Source of the DNA: Cymbidium sinense
Lineage: Eukaryota; Streptophyta; Magnoliopsida; Asparagales; Orchidaceae
NCBI GenBank assembly: GCA_021442155.1
Contig: CM038222.1
Location: 113,339,121-113,403,120, forward strand
Length of the DNA: 64,000 bases
Reading direction: 5' to 3'
Below are positions 1 to 11,280 of the stretch, piece after piece. Position 1 is the stretch's first letter. Each line of letters opens with the position of its first letter. The notes below the pieces were generated by a model that saw only the letters and a list, made by a program, of their open reading frames with translations, was not told where the DNA came from and searched no databases. Position numbers and translations under genes: made by a program.

Positions 1-430
1 TCTAAATAAAATATTTTTGTTCTCTTTGAGTATATTTAGCAAGCTTTTTAAATTCATCAAAAGCAACATCTTCATTTGTTAGAAACAAGACTCAAGCGTA
101 TCTAGAAAATATATCACCATTCACAAAGCAATAATTCTTACCACCTAAAATGGTGGTGCTAATAGACAAAAAAAACCTTGTGCAATGGTTCTTATGGTAT
201 AGATGTGGAGAAAATATTTTTGCTTTTAAAAGAGGTTTTAGAATGCTTAAAAAATTAAATAGAGAATTCAAACATTAGGAAAACTAACAACTAAATCAAG
301 TTTTATAATTTTGTTGAGTGTGTTCATGTTTATATCGCATAGTATTCTATGTCATAACCAAATATCATCATGAGTAAGCTGGAGTTCACATCAAAAGGAC
401 TAAGTAAATCAAGAAGTTATTCTTATATCT
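1..430 (-). pseudogene. copia integrase: zinc-binding region and start of catalytic core
   Basis: Minus-strand text near 360-290 reads INMNTLNKIIKLDLV, typical of the zinc-binding N-terminal region, though several His/Cys positions and frames are broken. SFKSKNIFSTS follows near 230-200, and then the catalytic core starts at 145 with GGKNYCFVNGD and continues IFSRYA*VLFL and DEFKKLAKYTQREQK to the window edge. Integrase would insert the cDNA into chromosomes. The core is cut by the window boundary, so the remaining catalytic residues cannot be judged. One in-frame stop replaces an expected Trp. Confidence 0.8.
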
Positions 431-589
431 ATGTCCTACTAACAAATTATTTTCATTATTTTTTAATAACACAATATGATGCATGAAATGATATAGTCAA
501 GCCTTTAACACATAATTAATTAATAGATATTAAATTATGCTTCAATTCTTTTACAATATGATGCATTATCTCCATAATCCACTTTGATT

Positions 590-662
590 TAGCTCTATTG
601 TAGTAAATTTCCCTTTATTACCCGTAATATTCCTTGAATATCCACTATCTAAGTATCACATG
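590..662 (-). pseudogene. copia aspartic protease remnant
   Basis: The minus strand reads YLDSGYSRNITGNKGKF, the copia protease active-site block with its D-S-G catalytic triplet intact. A tryptophan codon expected just before it is now TGA, and the residue after G is Y. The protease cuts the Gag-Pol polyprotein. It sits directly upstream of the pre-integrase zinc region, the standard copia order, which also tells the strand. Confidence 0.8.
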
Positions 663-859
663 CCTTCTTTGATTTTTCTTTGAAAGCATTCCTATAAGAG
701 AAAATCATATGTCAACTTTTTGAACCTAAACATGCTTCGATCCATATTCATAATAATAAATAAATGCCTTATGATGTGAAATGTGTGTAATGTTGGAACC
801 TTTTAGTCCTAAAATGAAAGATAATGTTGTATGAGATTTTAATTTATTTACATAACAAT

Positions 860-900
860 CAAATGAAAGTGGCCTTTCTTTTCACAATAATGACACCAAA
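860..900 (-). pseudogene. copia gag zinc knuckle remnant
   Basis: The minus strand reads WCHYCEKKGHF, the first three ligands of a CCHC knuckle (C-x2-C-x4-H). The fourth cysteine is not seen in the following residues. Such knuckles bind the genomic RNA for packaging. It lies between the gag core and the protease as expected for copia. Most sequence between about 900 and 1790 is too decayed to read. Confidence 0.7.
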
Positions 901-1794
901 TATTTGTATTATCATATGGCCTAAATGTATATTTTTTATGTGATCTTTGTGTGAAAAGGCCAAACCTCTTCCCATGCACTCTACAAGAAGATATGTGAAA
1001 CTAATTAGTATAAATTATTCTAATTTATTTTTTTAGAATAAATTATTCTACTAGAGATTAATTATTACTTTTATGCTCATCATATTTAGTTTTCAAGCTA
1101 GAAAATACATGTTTAAATTCTTATGCCCTATTTTTAAGGATTCATATCTTATATTTTATGTTTTATATTTTACATTAATGTGCTCATTCATTAAAAGCAT
1201 CATGTAATTCTTCATATGAAATGTTATCATATACTTCAAGAGAGTTAAAAGTGACTTCTAGTAACCATCAAGCACAAGTTGATCTCCTCCTCTGATGAGT
1301 TAGGACTTGTATCATATAAATCTGGATTTTGCCCAAAGTGCCTTCTTCTTCTTTCAATGGTGCTTTCTCTCTTTCTTATCCTTCTTCTTTTCATGATCCT
1401 TTTACTTCTTTTTTATTTTCATTGACATGTTTTGGACATTTCCCTTTAACATTTCTATGCTTTTTTACAATGGAAGAAAAATGATCTTTTCACTTATAGA
1501 AGACTTCTTAATGTGAAACTTATGAATTTTATATTTTTCATACGTTTGACTTCTTTCTAAGCAAATTACCAAGACTTTTTGAAAGTATTGGCCTTCATCA
1601 CTATCCACTTTTCAGCTAGAAGTTGTATCATCACTAGCATCATCAACCAACAAAATAATTTATTTCCTTCATCTTTCTTTCTGGAGTTTTCAATTGAGTC
1701 AGTCTGAGTAAGTATTTGTTCATGTGTTATAAGAGAACAAAGAAGCTAATCAAGTAAATATAAAGTTAAATTCTTGTCTTAACTAATTGTTGTT

Positions 1795-2020
1795 ATTTTA
1801 GAATCCCATTTTGTTGGAAGAGATCTTACTATTTAATAAGCTAAATCTTGATTTTTGTATGTTCTTCCAAGACAATGAAATGTATTTAAGATTTTCATGA
1901 ATCTAGTATACATGTTTGATATGGATTCATAAAGAATCATGCGAAATAATTCATATTCATGAACCAACCTATATATGTGAGCATTTTTAGTTCCTTCATA
2001 AGTAATGCTAAGCTTGTCAT
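1795..2020 (-). pseudogene. copia gag, C-terminal part (pseudogene)
   Basis: The minus strand translates to a copia gag core. It starts with KLSITYEGT just after the insertion point at 2020, then VHEYELFRM and NMYTRFMKILN, and continues towards LRSLPxxW-like text as VRSLPTKWDSK near 1800. Gag forms the virus-like particle in which the RNA is packed and reverse transcribed. The preceding residues, ending KEIWD, are encoded at 47932-48000. The frame is open for about 60 codons and then breaks at a stop within the LAY*IVRSLP stretch. The match to the UBN2-type gag of plant copia elements is strong; the copy is clearly non-functional. Confidence 0.85.
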
Positions 2021-2771
2021 TACTGACCTCATTTTTATTAGGTTATCCTTCTTAGCTATTTTAATACTTAGAAATCCTAATCTTAGTCTAAGAACCTATC
2101 ACTTAGACACTAAGGTCATCCCTTTACAACTATATGAAACACTAAAATTTAAATATAAAATAAACATAACACTAAATCAATCCAAATGAGGCTTAGATAC
2201 TAAGCCCAAACCAATTGAAATCCCAAATCTCAGGGACGACCTAGGTTAAATGAGTTAGCTCCATGAGGACATAACCTAATTCAAGTAGACTAGATGATTT
2301 CAAACACTTTCAAATTCATTGTAATCAAATTATACACAAGACAAAGTGTGTTTGGACCAAAGCCTAAATTCAGTTGACCATTAATGAGGCAAATTAAGCA
2401 ACTCTGCCTAAGTTAGCCCACTTAGTCTCCTAATTGAGCCAAAATCAAGTTTCCTTTGATTAAGTTAAATCAAGTCAACCTGAAGCTTGAAATTATCATT
2501 CAAACATATTTAAGCACAAAACTAAATCTAATTGAGAGTTCACTTGGCAAATCAAGTCAATTAAACTAAAGTGGCTTATATGGGCCCCACCAAGTCCAAA
2601 CTAAATCTAATCAAAATAAAATCAAGTTGAATTAGTCAAAGAGTTTGTAATTATTATTCAAGTTTAATTTAACACAAATCTTAATTCAATTTAGGCTCAA
2701 TTAGGCTGATGTGGCCATTTGACCCAAATCGACCTATGTGGGCCCCAATAATCCCAAACAAAATTGACAAG
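2021..2771 (+). repeat. Ogre-like solo LTR, 5' fragment
   Basis: The first bases, TACTGACCTCATTTTTA, match the start of the giant LTR of Ogre-like 1 (TGTTGACCTCATTTTTA, minus strand from 39208). The sequence then shows the same compositional style, rich in CAAATCAA and TTGACC words. The LTR is interrupted at 2771 by the Athila-like element and resumes at 42429. It is flanked by GTCAT (2016-2020) and GTCCC (47932-47936), a probable 5-bp target duplication with two changes. Both flanks are copia gag and no internal region is present, so it is a solo LTR left by LTR-LTR recombination. Confidence 0.75.
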
Positions 2772-4984
2772 TGTTAAATTTGTAAAAATTTCAAAAGCTT
2801 ATAATGCCTTTACCATATTTCTTAAAACATATTTATTTTAAGTATATTTTATGTTGTAATAGGAATTTTTTAAAAAAATAAAAAAGAAAAAAATTAAGCC
2901 TAGCACCTAGGCACTATCAAAGTAGTACTTTGGCACTAAAAATGACCTAAATTGGAATAAATTAATAGCAAGGCCAACACCGAGGCACTACAACAATAGC
3001 ATCATGGTGGTGGATCAGGCTCATTTTGGGATAATTTTATAGTAAGCTTAAGGGTGTCAAAAATTGACCTGACATGATAACCCGACTCAAAAAATTTGAG
3101 TTCAGGTTGACCCAAATAACTTTTAGGTCAGGTTCAGATCTAAGAAACTGACCTATTTAATTATTCAAGTTTGGTTGACCCATTAACCCAAAATTGACCT
3201 GATTTTGAACTGCCAACTAGGATTTGACTCATTTTTTATTCACGAACCTCAAAATTAACCCAATTTTTACTTGTGAACCCAAATTTGACTCGATTTTGAT
3301 TAAATTTTGACCTAATTCATATATAAATAAATCATCTGGGTCATATTTAGGTCAATCGGGTTGAAGAAGGGTTGGATTCTAGTTGAGATTTTTGACCTGT
3401 TTAATAAATGGGTTGGGTTCAAGTCAAACTTATTTGTGTTGAGTCAATTCAGGCCAGACCTGAAGCCAACTCGCCGACCTGAATTAACACCCTTAAGTAA
3501 GGTCAACGCTTAAGCACTATATAGGTAGCGTTGTGGCACTACACTAAAGATAAAAATATAAAGCAAAGCCAGCAAGCACAACACCGCAGTGTCGGATCAA
3601 TAGCGTCGCAGTGCCACATCTAGCGCCATAGCGCTACATCAACAATGCCACAATGCTATAGCCTAATAGAATATATTCTTGATGGTTTAGTGATGGTTTC
3701 AAGCAATTTTTGAGGCAGTAAATTGGGGATATTTCTAAGTGTAAAATACTTTTTGAGATTTCTTAGTAAGAGGGTGAATATAGTGAAAGTGTGTGTGAGT
3801 TTTATTGAAGTACTTAGAGAGTGACACTCAAAGTGCTATGAGAGTGTTATAAGGGTAGTGTGATAGAGTATTTTTCTTAAGTAAATGGTAGAGAAGGAGA
3901 TCAACAATCAAGGATTTTCAGTGAGGGATGCAAGATATTTTCACGAGGAAGTAGTAGAGGATCGCGAAGAGTGAACTTAGAAGACTTACTCAGTGTGCTC
4001 TTTATTTTCTTCTCTGGTTATCCTATGTCTTATTTTACAATGTTTAATGAGATTTATCTCTTTTTTACTATGAAGCACTAATCTATAAAGTACTCTAAAT
4101 CCATGAGCGTTTGGATGTTTATATTATATTAAACTATATTTATGGCTTAATATAAGAAAATTATTCATGTTTTTAATGAAAATGGTGTTTTGCTTTTCTC
4201 CATGCTTTATTTACTTATAATTTGGCCAATTATATAGTTAAAATCAAGTGTGTGATCTAAAGATATTGATGGAGTCCTAGAAGAATAATTAGAAGAAAAA
4301 AAAAAAGGAAAATAGATGTACTAAATAGTCATTACAACAATAACAAGCCTTTATCTTACTAAGTGGGGTCGGCTATATAAATCCTTCATCTCCATTGTGT
4401 CATATTATGTGTCAAATTATCATTTAATTCAAGTATACTAAAGTCATTATTTATACATCTTAACCAAGTCTTTTTAGGTATACTAAATAGTCATTAATGT
4501 GCTAAATAGTCTTGAAGTGCTGAGGCAACCAATTAAAATGTGCTTGGCATTAGATAGAAAATTAGATAAAGAGATTGGTTTGATTATACTTGTCTAGACA
4601 TAGAGGCTATAATATTTTTTCTCTTGGTTGACACTACAAGCTTAAACTTAATTTTACTACTTAGTTTAATATAATACATATTCAAAAATTTCATAAATTT
4701 ATAGTACTATTTTAAAATTAAGAACATCACTTATATTTTTATAAAAATATAAAAATATTCAAATATAAAAAATTAATCTTTTTTAATATCTTTGCAAAAT
4801 AGTAGATAGTTATTTGACTTAATATTTACATTTTATTAGATTAAAATTTAATTTTAAAACATTAGTAGTTAACTTAATATAAAATTAATATAAAATTTTG
4901 TTCTAATCTTCATAGGGACGATACTCTACTCATTTTATATTACTTGATGTGACATTTTCACTTATGTATAAGGTAAGATAACCA
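2772..4984 (+). repeat. Athila-like 5' LTR
   Basis: Direct repeat of 40760-42428. The match starts at TGTTAAATTT and ends at GATAACCA just before the primer site. It is longer than the 3' copy because it carries a MITE-like insertion at 3047-3496. It also lacks the short block that holds the TATA box in the 3' LTR (near 41272). About 3540-3660 is a patch of short GC-containing repeats around the words GCAGTGCCAC and AGCGCTAC. Long T/A-rich stretches make up the rest. Confidence 0.85.
3047..3496. mobile_element. MITE-like insertion in the Athila-like 5' LTR
   Basis: The segment is absent from the 3' LTR, where the empty site reads GCAAGCTCAGC. It has terminal inverted repeats: it opens CTTAAGGGTGTCAA and closes with the complement, TTAACACCCTTAA. 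GTAAG directly repeats at 3042-3046 and 3497-3501, a likely target duplication. There is no ORF. The interior is rich in TTGACC, CCCGAC and AATTTGA words. It belongs to the plant MITEs that open with AGGGTGTCAA; I cannot assign a superfamily from the sequence. Confidence 0.7.
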
Positions 4985-4993
4985 ATTAAGCTT

Positions 4994-5012
4994 TTTGCAC
5001 CATTCTTAGGAA
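4994..5012 (+). promoter_or_regulatory. Athila-like primer binding site (tRNA-Asp type, decayed)
   Basis: TTTGCACCATTCTTAGGA lies about 10 nt after the 5' LTR end. It resembles the tRNA-Asp-complementary primer site used by Athila elements, with several transitions from G to A and C to T. It marks the start of minus-strand cDNA synthesis. Confidence 0.6.
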
Positions 5013-5289
5013 TTAAAAGTAATATAGTAATTTGTATTAAGTTAATATTAGTCTCATTTAATTATTTTTAATTCAACATTTATGTTATGTGTATGTGGGT
5101 TATGTATTAAGTGTGAAATATCTTCACACTTGTTTAGTATATTATTATTTTAGCTTTAAACTAAAATTATAATTTATAAGTTATTCATGCGGGGAGATAA
5201 AACTATAGAATTATTGTCATTAAACTTAAAAAACAAACAACTTTGCAAGAAAATTAGAGAAAAAAAGAGATCAAGTAAGAAAACTAGCA

Positions 5290-6590
5290 ATGGACAATCA
5301 ACCGGTAGGAGGACCATCTAAACCTCTAAGGATTATGCTACACTAATAGTAGATGGAATACATCAAAATATTGCTAGACCAACTATTCAATCCAATAAGA
5401 TTGAACTATAATCATATATATAATTTAAATAGTGCAAAACTCTTAGTTTGAGGGTTCACCTATTAAAAATCCTAATATGCATACTGGTAATTTTTTAAAA
5501 ATTTATGCATTATATAAATACAATGGAGTAAGTGATGAAGCTATTAGATTAAGATTTTTCTCTTTTTCTCTGAGAGATAAAACAAAATGTGGTTAAATTC
5601 ACTACCTCAAGGATATACAATAACTTGGAATAAATTAGCTTAAAATTATCTAGCAAAATATTTTTCACTTTCTAAAACTCTAAAGCTAAGAAATTATATT
5701 ACATCTTTTATACAATTAGATAATGAATCTATATATTAGACCTGAGAGAGGTATAAAGAATTATTAAGAAAATGTCCACATCAATCATTACCTGATTGGC
5801 TTATCATTCAATCATTTTATAATGACTTAGTAGGATCTCTGAGGACTATCATAGATGTTGCAGCAGGAGGTAGCCTAATGTCAAAACCTTTTGAGGAAGT
5901 TTATGCTTTTAGAAGAAATGACAATTAATAATTTTTAATGTCCTTTTGATAAATTAAACCCTAAGAAAGTAGCTAGTGTTAACAATAATGATATGACTGT
6001 AATGTTGACCTCATAAGTAGCTTCCTTATCTAAGAAATTAGATAGTTAAGGAAATAATCTAAATATTAATAATGTTAATCAACTAAGAGAAAATGGTGAA
6101 ATATGTCTATTGAAAGATCAAACTAATCAAGGATTGGAAATGCTTAACTATATCTCAAATAAACTAAATGATCCTTATTCAAATACATTCAGTCAGGGTT
6201 GGATGAACAATTCCTAGAATAATAATAAAAACTTTAAACAAAATGAAAATGTGGGAAGTTGGAATAATAAGAATTATAACCCTCAAAACTCTAACATTGG
6301 ACCTTTCATTCCACCAGGATATCCTCTACAAAATCAAACTAAAGAAAAGAATCCTACTTTAGAATAATTAATGATATAAATGAGAACTCAATTACAAAGC
6401 CAAAGGGCTTCAATTAGAAATTTAGAAATTCAATTAGGGAAATTGGCTAATAACCTCATAAATAGACTTCAAGGGAATTTATGTAGTAACACAAAAGTAA
6501 ATCCTAAAGATAAAGATAAAGAATAGTGTAAGCAAAATGAATTAAGATGCGGAAGTAATTTAAAGAATTAGAACTATAAGATAAAAATGA
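5290..6590 (+). pseudogene. Athila-like gag (pseudogene)
   Basis: Translation in shifting frames gives an Athila gag from a start at 5290 (MDNQPVGG). Blocks follow in order: ARPTIQSNKIEL, then LPQGYTITWNKLA and LAKYFSLSKTLKLRNYIT (about 5600-5700), ERYKELLRKCPHQSLPDWL (about 5745-5810), YNDLVGSLRTIIDVAAGG, PPGYPLQNQ (about 6310) and LEIQLGKLAN (about 6420). It would make the particle-forming protein. At least ten stops and several frameshifts are present. The spacing to the protease is normal for the family. Confidence 0.85.
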
Positions 6591-6679
6591 AGAAAATGAA
6601 ATATTATTTTCAAGAAAAAAAGAAAAAATTGAAAATGAAGAAATTTAAGAAAAAAAAAGAAATAGGAAGAGAAGCATTT

Positions 6680-7500
6680 AGAAAAATGAGAGAAAGACCA
6701 CCGCCACCATTTCTCTAAAGACTTATATATACTTATATAATCAATTTTTAAAATTCTTAGAAGTATTTAAGAAATTATCCAAAATTATGTCATTTGCTGA
6801 AGCATTAAAACAAATGCATCGTATGCTAAATTTATGAAAGACATTCTATATAAAATAAGAAAATTAGAAGAAAATGAAACAATATCCCTTACCGAAGTAT
6901 GTAGTATAATAATTCAAAGAAAATTAACTGAACAACTTAAAGATCTAGGGAGTTTTACTATTCCTTGCACTATAAGGGATAAATTTTTGAAAAGCATTAG
7001 GTGATTTGGGTGCTAACATAAATTTAAAGCATTTATCAATTTTAAAGAAACTAGGATTAGAAGAAGTACAACTTACTAGTGTGACTCTACAATTAACAAA
7101 TATATCTTTGACTTATCTTAAGGGTATAATTGAAGATGTTTTAGTTAAGGTAGATAAATTCATATTTCTTGTAGATTTTATAATATTAGATATGGTGGAA
7201 GACAAGAAAATACCTCTCATTTTAGAGAGACCTTTCTTAGCTACTGGAAGAACTATGATAGATGTTCAGAAAGGAGAATTAACAATGAGAGTAAATGAAT
7301 AAGAAGTTAAATTTAATGTGCTCGACTCTATTAAATTTCATAATGATAGAAATGAAGAATATCATAGGATTGGGTTAAGTGAAAGCAAAATAAACAAAGA
7401 ATTGGATTCTTATATCATAAATGATTTTATAGAACAAAAAGGAAAAATGATGGTGGAAGAATATGAAGATATTCAATTTATTGAAGTTACACCTAATTAG
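6680..7500 (+). pseudogene. Athila-like aspartic protease region
   Basis: After a proline block (PPPPF near 6700) and a broken linker, an open stretch runs from about 6990 to 7302. It begins GDLGANINLKHLSI, with the catalytic Asp codon at 7003-7005, and continues DVLVKVDKFIF and ILERPFLATGRTM. These are the active-site and C-terminal halves of the retroviral-type protease fold. After one stop a second open piece at 7318-7500 is the linker towards RT (HRIGLSES... to EVTPN). The active-site triplet looks intact (D-L-G), but the gene is broken upstream and downstream. Confidence 0.85.
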
Positions 7501-7559
7501 TTTAAAGAAAATTTTGAACCATTAGAAATGTATATGAAAAGAAAGAATCTAAAAACATC

Positions 7560-8650
7560 TATATTAGAAGCCTCATAATTACAGTTGAACCATTACCGGG
7601 TCATTTGATATATGCTTAACTAGGGAAAGAGTCAACATTACCAATAATCATCTCTGCTAATTTAGAAGAAAATGAAGAAGATAAATTAATTGAAGTTCTA
7701 AAAGGAATTTAAAAGCATTTAGATGGACAATAGAAAATATTAAAGAAATTAATCCTTTAATATGTATGCATAGAATTCTAATGGAAGAAAATAATAAACC
7801 ATTCATAGAAAGCCAAATGAGACTAAATCCTATAATGAAAGAAGTAGTAAAAAAAGAAATCTTAAAGTGATTGGATGCAAAAATTATATATTATATTTGA
7901 TAATTCCTAGGTAAGTCCAATCCATTGTGTGCCTATGAAAGGAGGAATGACTATTGTTACTAATGCAAATAATTAAATCATTCTTGCTAGAATAGTTACA
8001 GGATGAAGGATTTGTATTTATTATAGAAAGTTAAACAAAGCCACCAGAAATCGTTTACCTTTCGTTGATCAAGTGTTAAATATGTTAGAAGGACATTCAT
8101 ATTAATGCATTTAGATGGGTATTCTAGATATAATCAAACTTCTATAGCACCTGAGGATCAAGAGAAAATAACATTTACTTGTCCTTATAGTACATTTGCT
8201 TTTAAAAGAATTCCCTTTGATTTATGTAATGCAACTGCTACTTTTCAGCATTATATGATGACTATAGTTTCTGATTTAATTGAAAACTGCAATGAAGGAT
8301 TTATGGATGCTTTTTTTTATTTTTCGTCTGGCATTTGAGCGTTACATGGAAAAATTAGAAATCATTCTTAAGAGATGTGAAGAGGAAAACATAGTACTTA
8401 ATTGGGAGAACTATCATTTTATGGTTAAAAAGGAATAGTACTGAATTATAAAATTTTAGAAAAAGGAATAGATGTAGATAGGGCAAAATTAAAAATAATA
8501 GAAAAACTATCACCACCAACTAACATTAAAGGAGATATAAGTTTTCTAGGACACATTGAATTTTATTTGAGATTTATCAAAGACTTTTTAAAAATAACAA
8601 AACAATTGTGCAACTTATTAGAGTTGTTTTTATAAAAGAATGTCAAGAAC
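7560..8650 (+). pseudogene. Athila-like reverse transcriptase (catalytic Asp lost)
   Basis: The domain starts near 7580 (VEPLPGHLIY) and has recognisable blocks: HCVPMKGGMTIVTNAN (about 7925), YYRKLNKATRN (about 8020), then an open stretch at 8105-8338 holding DGYSRYNQTSIAPEDQEK and TFTCPYSTFAFKRIP. The catalytic box at 8300-8311 reads FMDA instead of a double-aspartate motif, so one metal ligand is missing. The thumb follows with FLGHIEFYLRFIKDF-like text (about 8540-8590). Stops and shifts break the frame throughout. Confidence 0.85.
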
Positions 8651-8659
8651 CATTTGAAC

Positions 8660-9080
8660 TATTAAAAATAAAATTAAGTTCATCGCCAATTATTATAACA
8701 CCTGAGTGAAACCTTCTTTTTAAATTGATGTGTGATGCAAGTGAGGCAATTCTTAGGACAAAGAAAAGTCAAAAACTTCATGTGATATACTTTGCCAGCA
8801 AAACTCTAAATGAAAATTAATTAAACTACTTAACAATTGGAAAAGAATTACTAGTTATTGTCTTTTCCTTTGATAAATGTAGATCCTACCTAGTTAGAAC
8901 AAAAGTTATAATATATATTGATCATGGAGTGATTAAATATCTATTAAAAAAGAGAGATGCTAAGCCTAGATTAACTAGATGGGTATTATTGTTGCAAGAG
9001 TTTGATCTAGAAATTAAAGATAGAAAAGGATCTAATAATTAAGTTGTTGATCACTTATCTAGATTAATAACATGAGAAGA
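8660..9080 (+). pseudogene. Athila-like RNase H and connection (pseudogene)
   Basis: From about 8715 the frame reads FKLMCDASEAIL, then [40 protein letters not shown] and [14 protein letters not shown], ending VVDHLSRL near 9065. This is a Ty3/gypsy RNase H, which removes the RNA strand during cDNA synthesis. Asp in CDAS, Glu in GKELL and Asp in YIDH are all present. Stops occur at LNEN*LNY and NN*VVDH. Confidence 0.85.
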
Positions 9081-9084
9081 ATTG

Positions 9085-10375
9085 AGAACTAGTGAAAATA
9101 TTAAGAAAGAATTCCTAGATGAACAATTATTTGCATTTCAATATAAAATTATTCCTTGGTAAGCATATATTGTGAATTAATTAGTAAGTGAAATCATACC
9201 TTACAAGATCAATTATCATCAAAAGAGGAAATTTTTACATGATATAAAGTTCTATTTTTGGGATGAACCATATCTCTATAACAAGTATTTAGATTAGGTT
9301 CTAAGAAGATGCATACCTAATAATAAAATTTTAAAAATTATAATATAATGTCACGATTCTGAATATGAAGGATGTTTTAAAGGTAATAAAATAGTTGTTA
9401 AAATATTACAAAGCAAATTTTATTTTTCAATATTATTTAAAGATGTACATGAATATGTTAAACATTGTAATAAATGAAAAAGAAAAGAAAATATCTTTAA
9501 GCATCAAGAAATGCCCTTAAATTATATTTTTGAAGTAAAACTTTTTGATGTGTAGGGACTAGACTCTATGGGATTATTTGTTTCTTCATATGGGAATGAA
9601 AATGGCTTAGTAGGTTTTGATTATGTTTTCAAATGGATAGATGATATCGTACATCAAAAAATGTTTCTAAGCTAACTATTAAATTTCTAAGGATAAATAT
9701 TTTATAAGGTTTGGAACACCTGGAATCATTATTAGTGACAAAAGTACTCATTTTTGTAATAAATATGTAAAATATTTTTTTAAAATATGGTGTACAACAT
9801 AGAACAGCTACTGCTATCATCCCCAAACTAGTAGGTAAGAAATTCAAATAAAGATATAAAAAAGAATTTTAAAAAAAATTGTAGGTCCCACTAGAAAGAA
9901 TTAGTCATTGTAATTAAGCGATACATTATAGGCCTATAGGAATACATACAAAGCCCTTATTGGAATGTCTCCTTATAGACTAGTATTTAAGAAGGCTTGT
10001 CAATTACCATTGGAATTTGGGCAATTAAGAAATTGAATTTTGATATAAAAATAAGTGCGAAAAAGTGACTCATAAATCTAAATGAGTTGGAAGAAATAAG
10101 ATTGAGAGCATATAAAAATTTGAGGATATATAAAGAATAAATAAAAAATAGCATAATTGGAATATCATTAAGAAGAAGTTTAAGCCTAGACAACATGTAT
10201 TACTATATAATTCAAATTTGAAATTATTTTCAAAGAAACTCAAGATGGTCAAATTCTTTCTTAGTTGTTAAAGTTTATGCACATGGTGTCGTCGATATTC
10301 AAGACTTAAAAATGAACGAGATTTTTAAAGTAAATGATCGATAACTTAAGTCATACTATGGAAAAAATTAGATTT
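9085..10375 (+). pseudogene. Athila-like integrase (pseudogene)
   Basis: The zinc region begins near 9345 (CHDSEYEGCFKGN, VVKILQSKFYF, VHEYVKHCNK*), where the last cysteine position is broken by a stop. In the core, the first Asp is in GLDSMG (about 9560) and the second in IISDKSTHF (about 9725-9755); the Glu region near 9830 is scrambled. The C-terminal part reads IGMSPYRLVFKKACQLP (about 9962-10015) and ends HGVVDIQDLKMNEIFKV (about 10280-10340). This end marks the end of pol. A minus-strand reading across 9629-10252 is only a shadow. Confidence 0.85.
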
Positions 10376-10662
10376 AGTTTAGAGAGTCTATTAATCTAGT
10401 TGAAGACCTTAAAAATTAGAAAACCTATGTCGAGCTGAAGATGTTAAACTAAGTTCTTATTGGGAGGTAATCCAATATATATGTTCAATATTTATTAATA
10501 GTGAATTTAGTGTTTGTTGTAAAGGAGTAGAAGTTGAAGATCCATTAGAAAAATATTGTAATGTTGGGAGGCTTAAGAATTAGATTAAGAGTAAAGCTCT
10601 TTCCCTTCTTTTAATTTTTCAGATTTGTCTCATAATATCAAGCATGCAAATGTTTTTTCTCC

Positions 10663-10723
<61 letters not shown>

Positions 10724-10740
10724 CCCAGGAGACAACACTA
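10376..10740. other. Post-pol spacer with (TA)n tract
   Basis: The spacer between pol and the second ORF region has no readable gene. An almost pure AT dinucleotide run covers about 10663-10721 and is flanked by AGGCCCAGG. The tract probably grew by slippage after insertion. Confidence 0.7.
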
Positions 10741-11280
10741 TAATTTATAGAAATAAAAAAGAGATAAAAAATGTGAGTTGACTGGTTGATCAGTGTCTAA
10801 GCGCTACCAATGTAGCCTCATAACGCTCGTTAGAATGGTAGTCCAATGGCTAGAACAAGGATAGACACATTTAATAATAAAAGATGAAAACTAGTATTAG
10901 TGTCATAGTGCTATATCCCAATGTCTAAGGCTGCATAAATGTCTGACATGATTTCTGTGCCTAGTCAGTTACATAATAATAACCATAATGATACTTTTTT
11001 ATGGGAATAAGAACCACCATAACCAGTTGACTGGCACCTAGGCACTACATGCAGTGCCGCAGTGCTATACCCTACAAACTAAGATAACAAGGCTAGCACC
11101 TAGGCACTGTCAAAGCATGACCGCAATGCTAGACCTAGTCTATAAATACGACCCCTAGGAAATCAAATTTTTTATTCCAAACCCTATTCTTCAAACTTAA
11201 AAATCCTCTTGCTATTTTTCTCCTTAGCATTTCCCCACTCTAAAAAATCAAAATGCAAATCAAATTCATAAACAAGAACA
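10741..11280 (+). promoter_or_regulatory. LTR-related, promoter-like segment before the env-position ORF
   Basis: This non-coding stretch shares words with the Athila-like LTR. AGCACCTAGGCACTGTCAAAG (near 11095) matches AGCACCTAGGCACTATCAAAG in the LTR (near 2900), and short GCAGTGCCGCAGTGC-like repeats occur in both. A TATA-like CTATAAATA lies at 11140-11148, about 150 nt upstream of the ATG at 11296. Downstream there are pyrimidine-rich tracts typical of a plant leader. I infer a promoter for the second ORF. No transcript evidence is available here. Confidence 0.45.

Larger units (their letters stand above)
1..2020 (-). mobile_element. Ty1/copia element, pol and most of gag (left half, truncated by window edge)
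   Basis: Read on the minus strand, this stretch has copia domains in the normal order: gag (2020 to about 1790), zinc knuckle (about 898-866), protease (about 660-597), pre-integrase zinc region (about 430-200) and the start of the integrase core (145-1). Stops and frameshifts are frequent, so it is a dead copy. RT, RNase H and the 3' LTR would lie left of the window. The rest of gag and the 5' LTR are found 46 kb away, from 47932. The two parts join in frame at Ile-Trp-Asp/Lys-Leu, which shows they were once one element. In the parts between domains I see only AT-rich decayed sequence. Confidence 0.85.
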
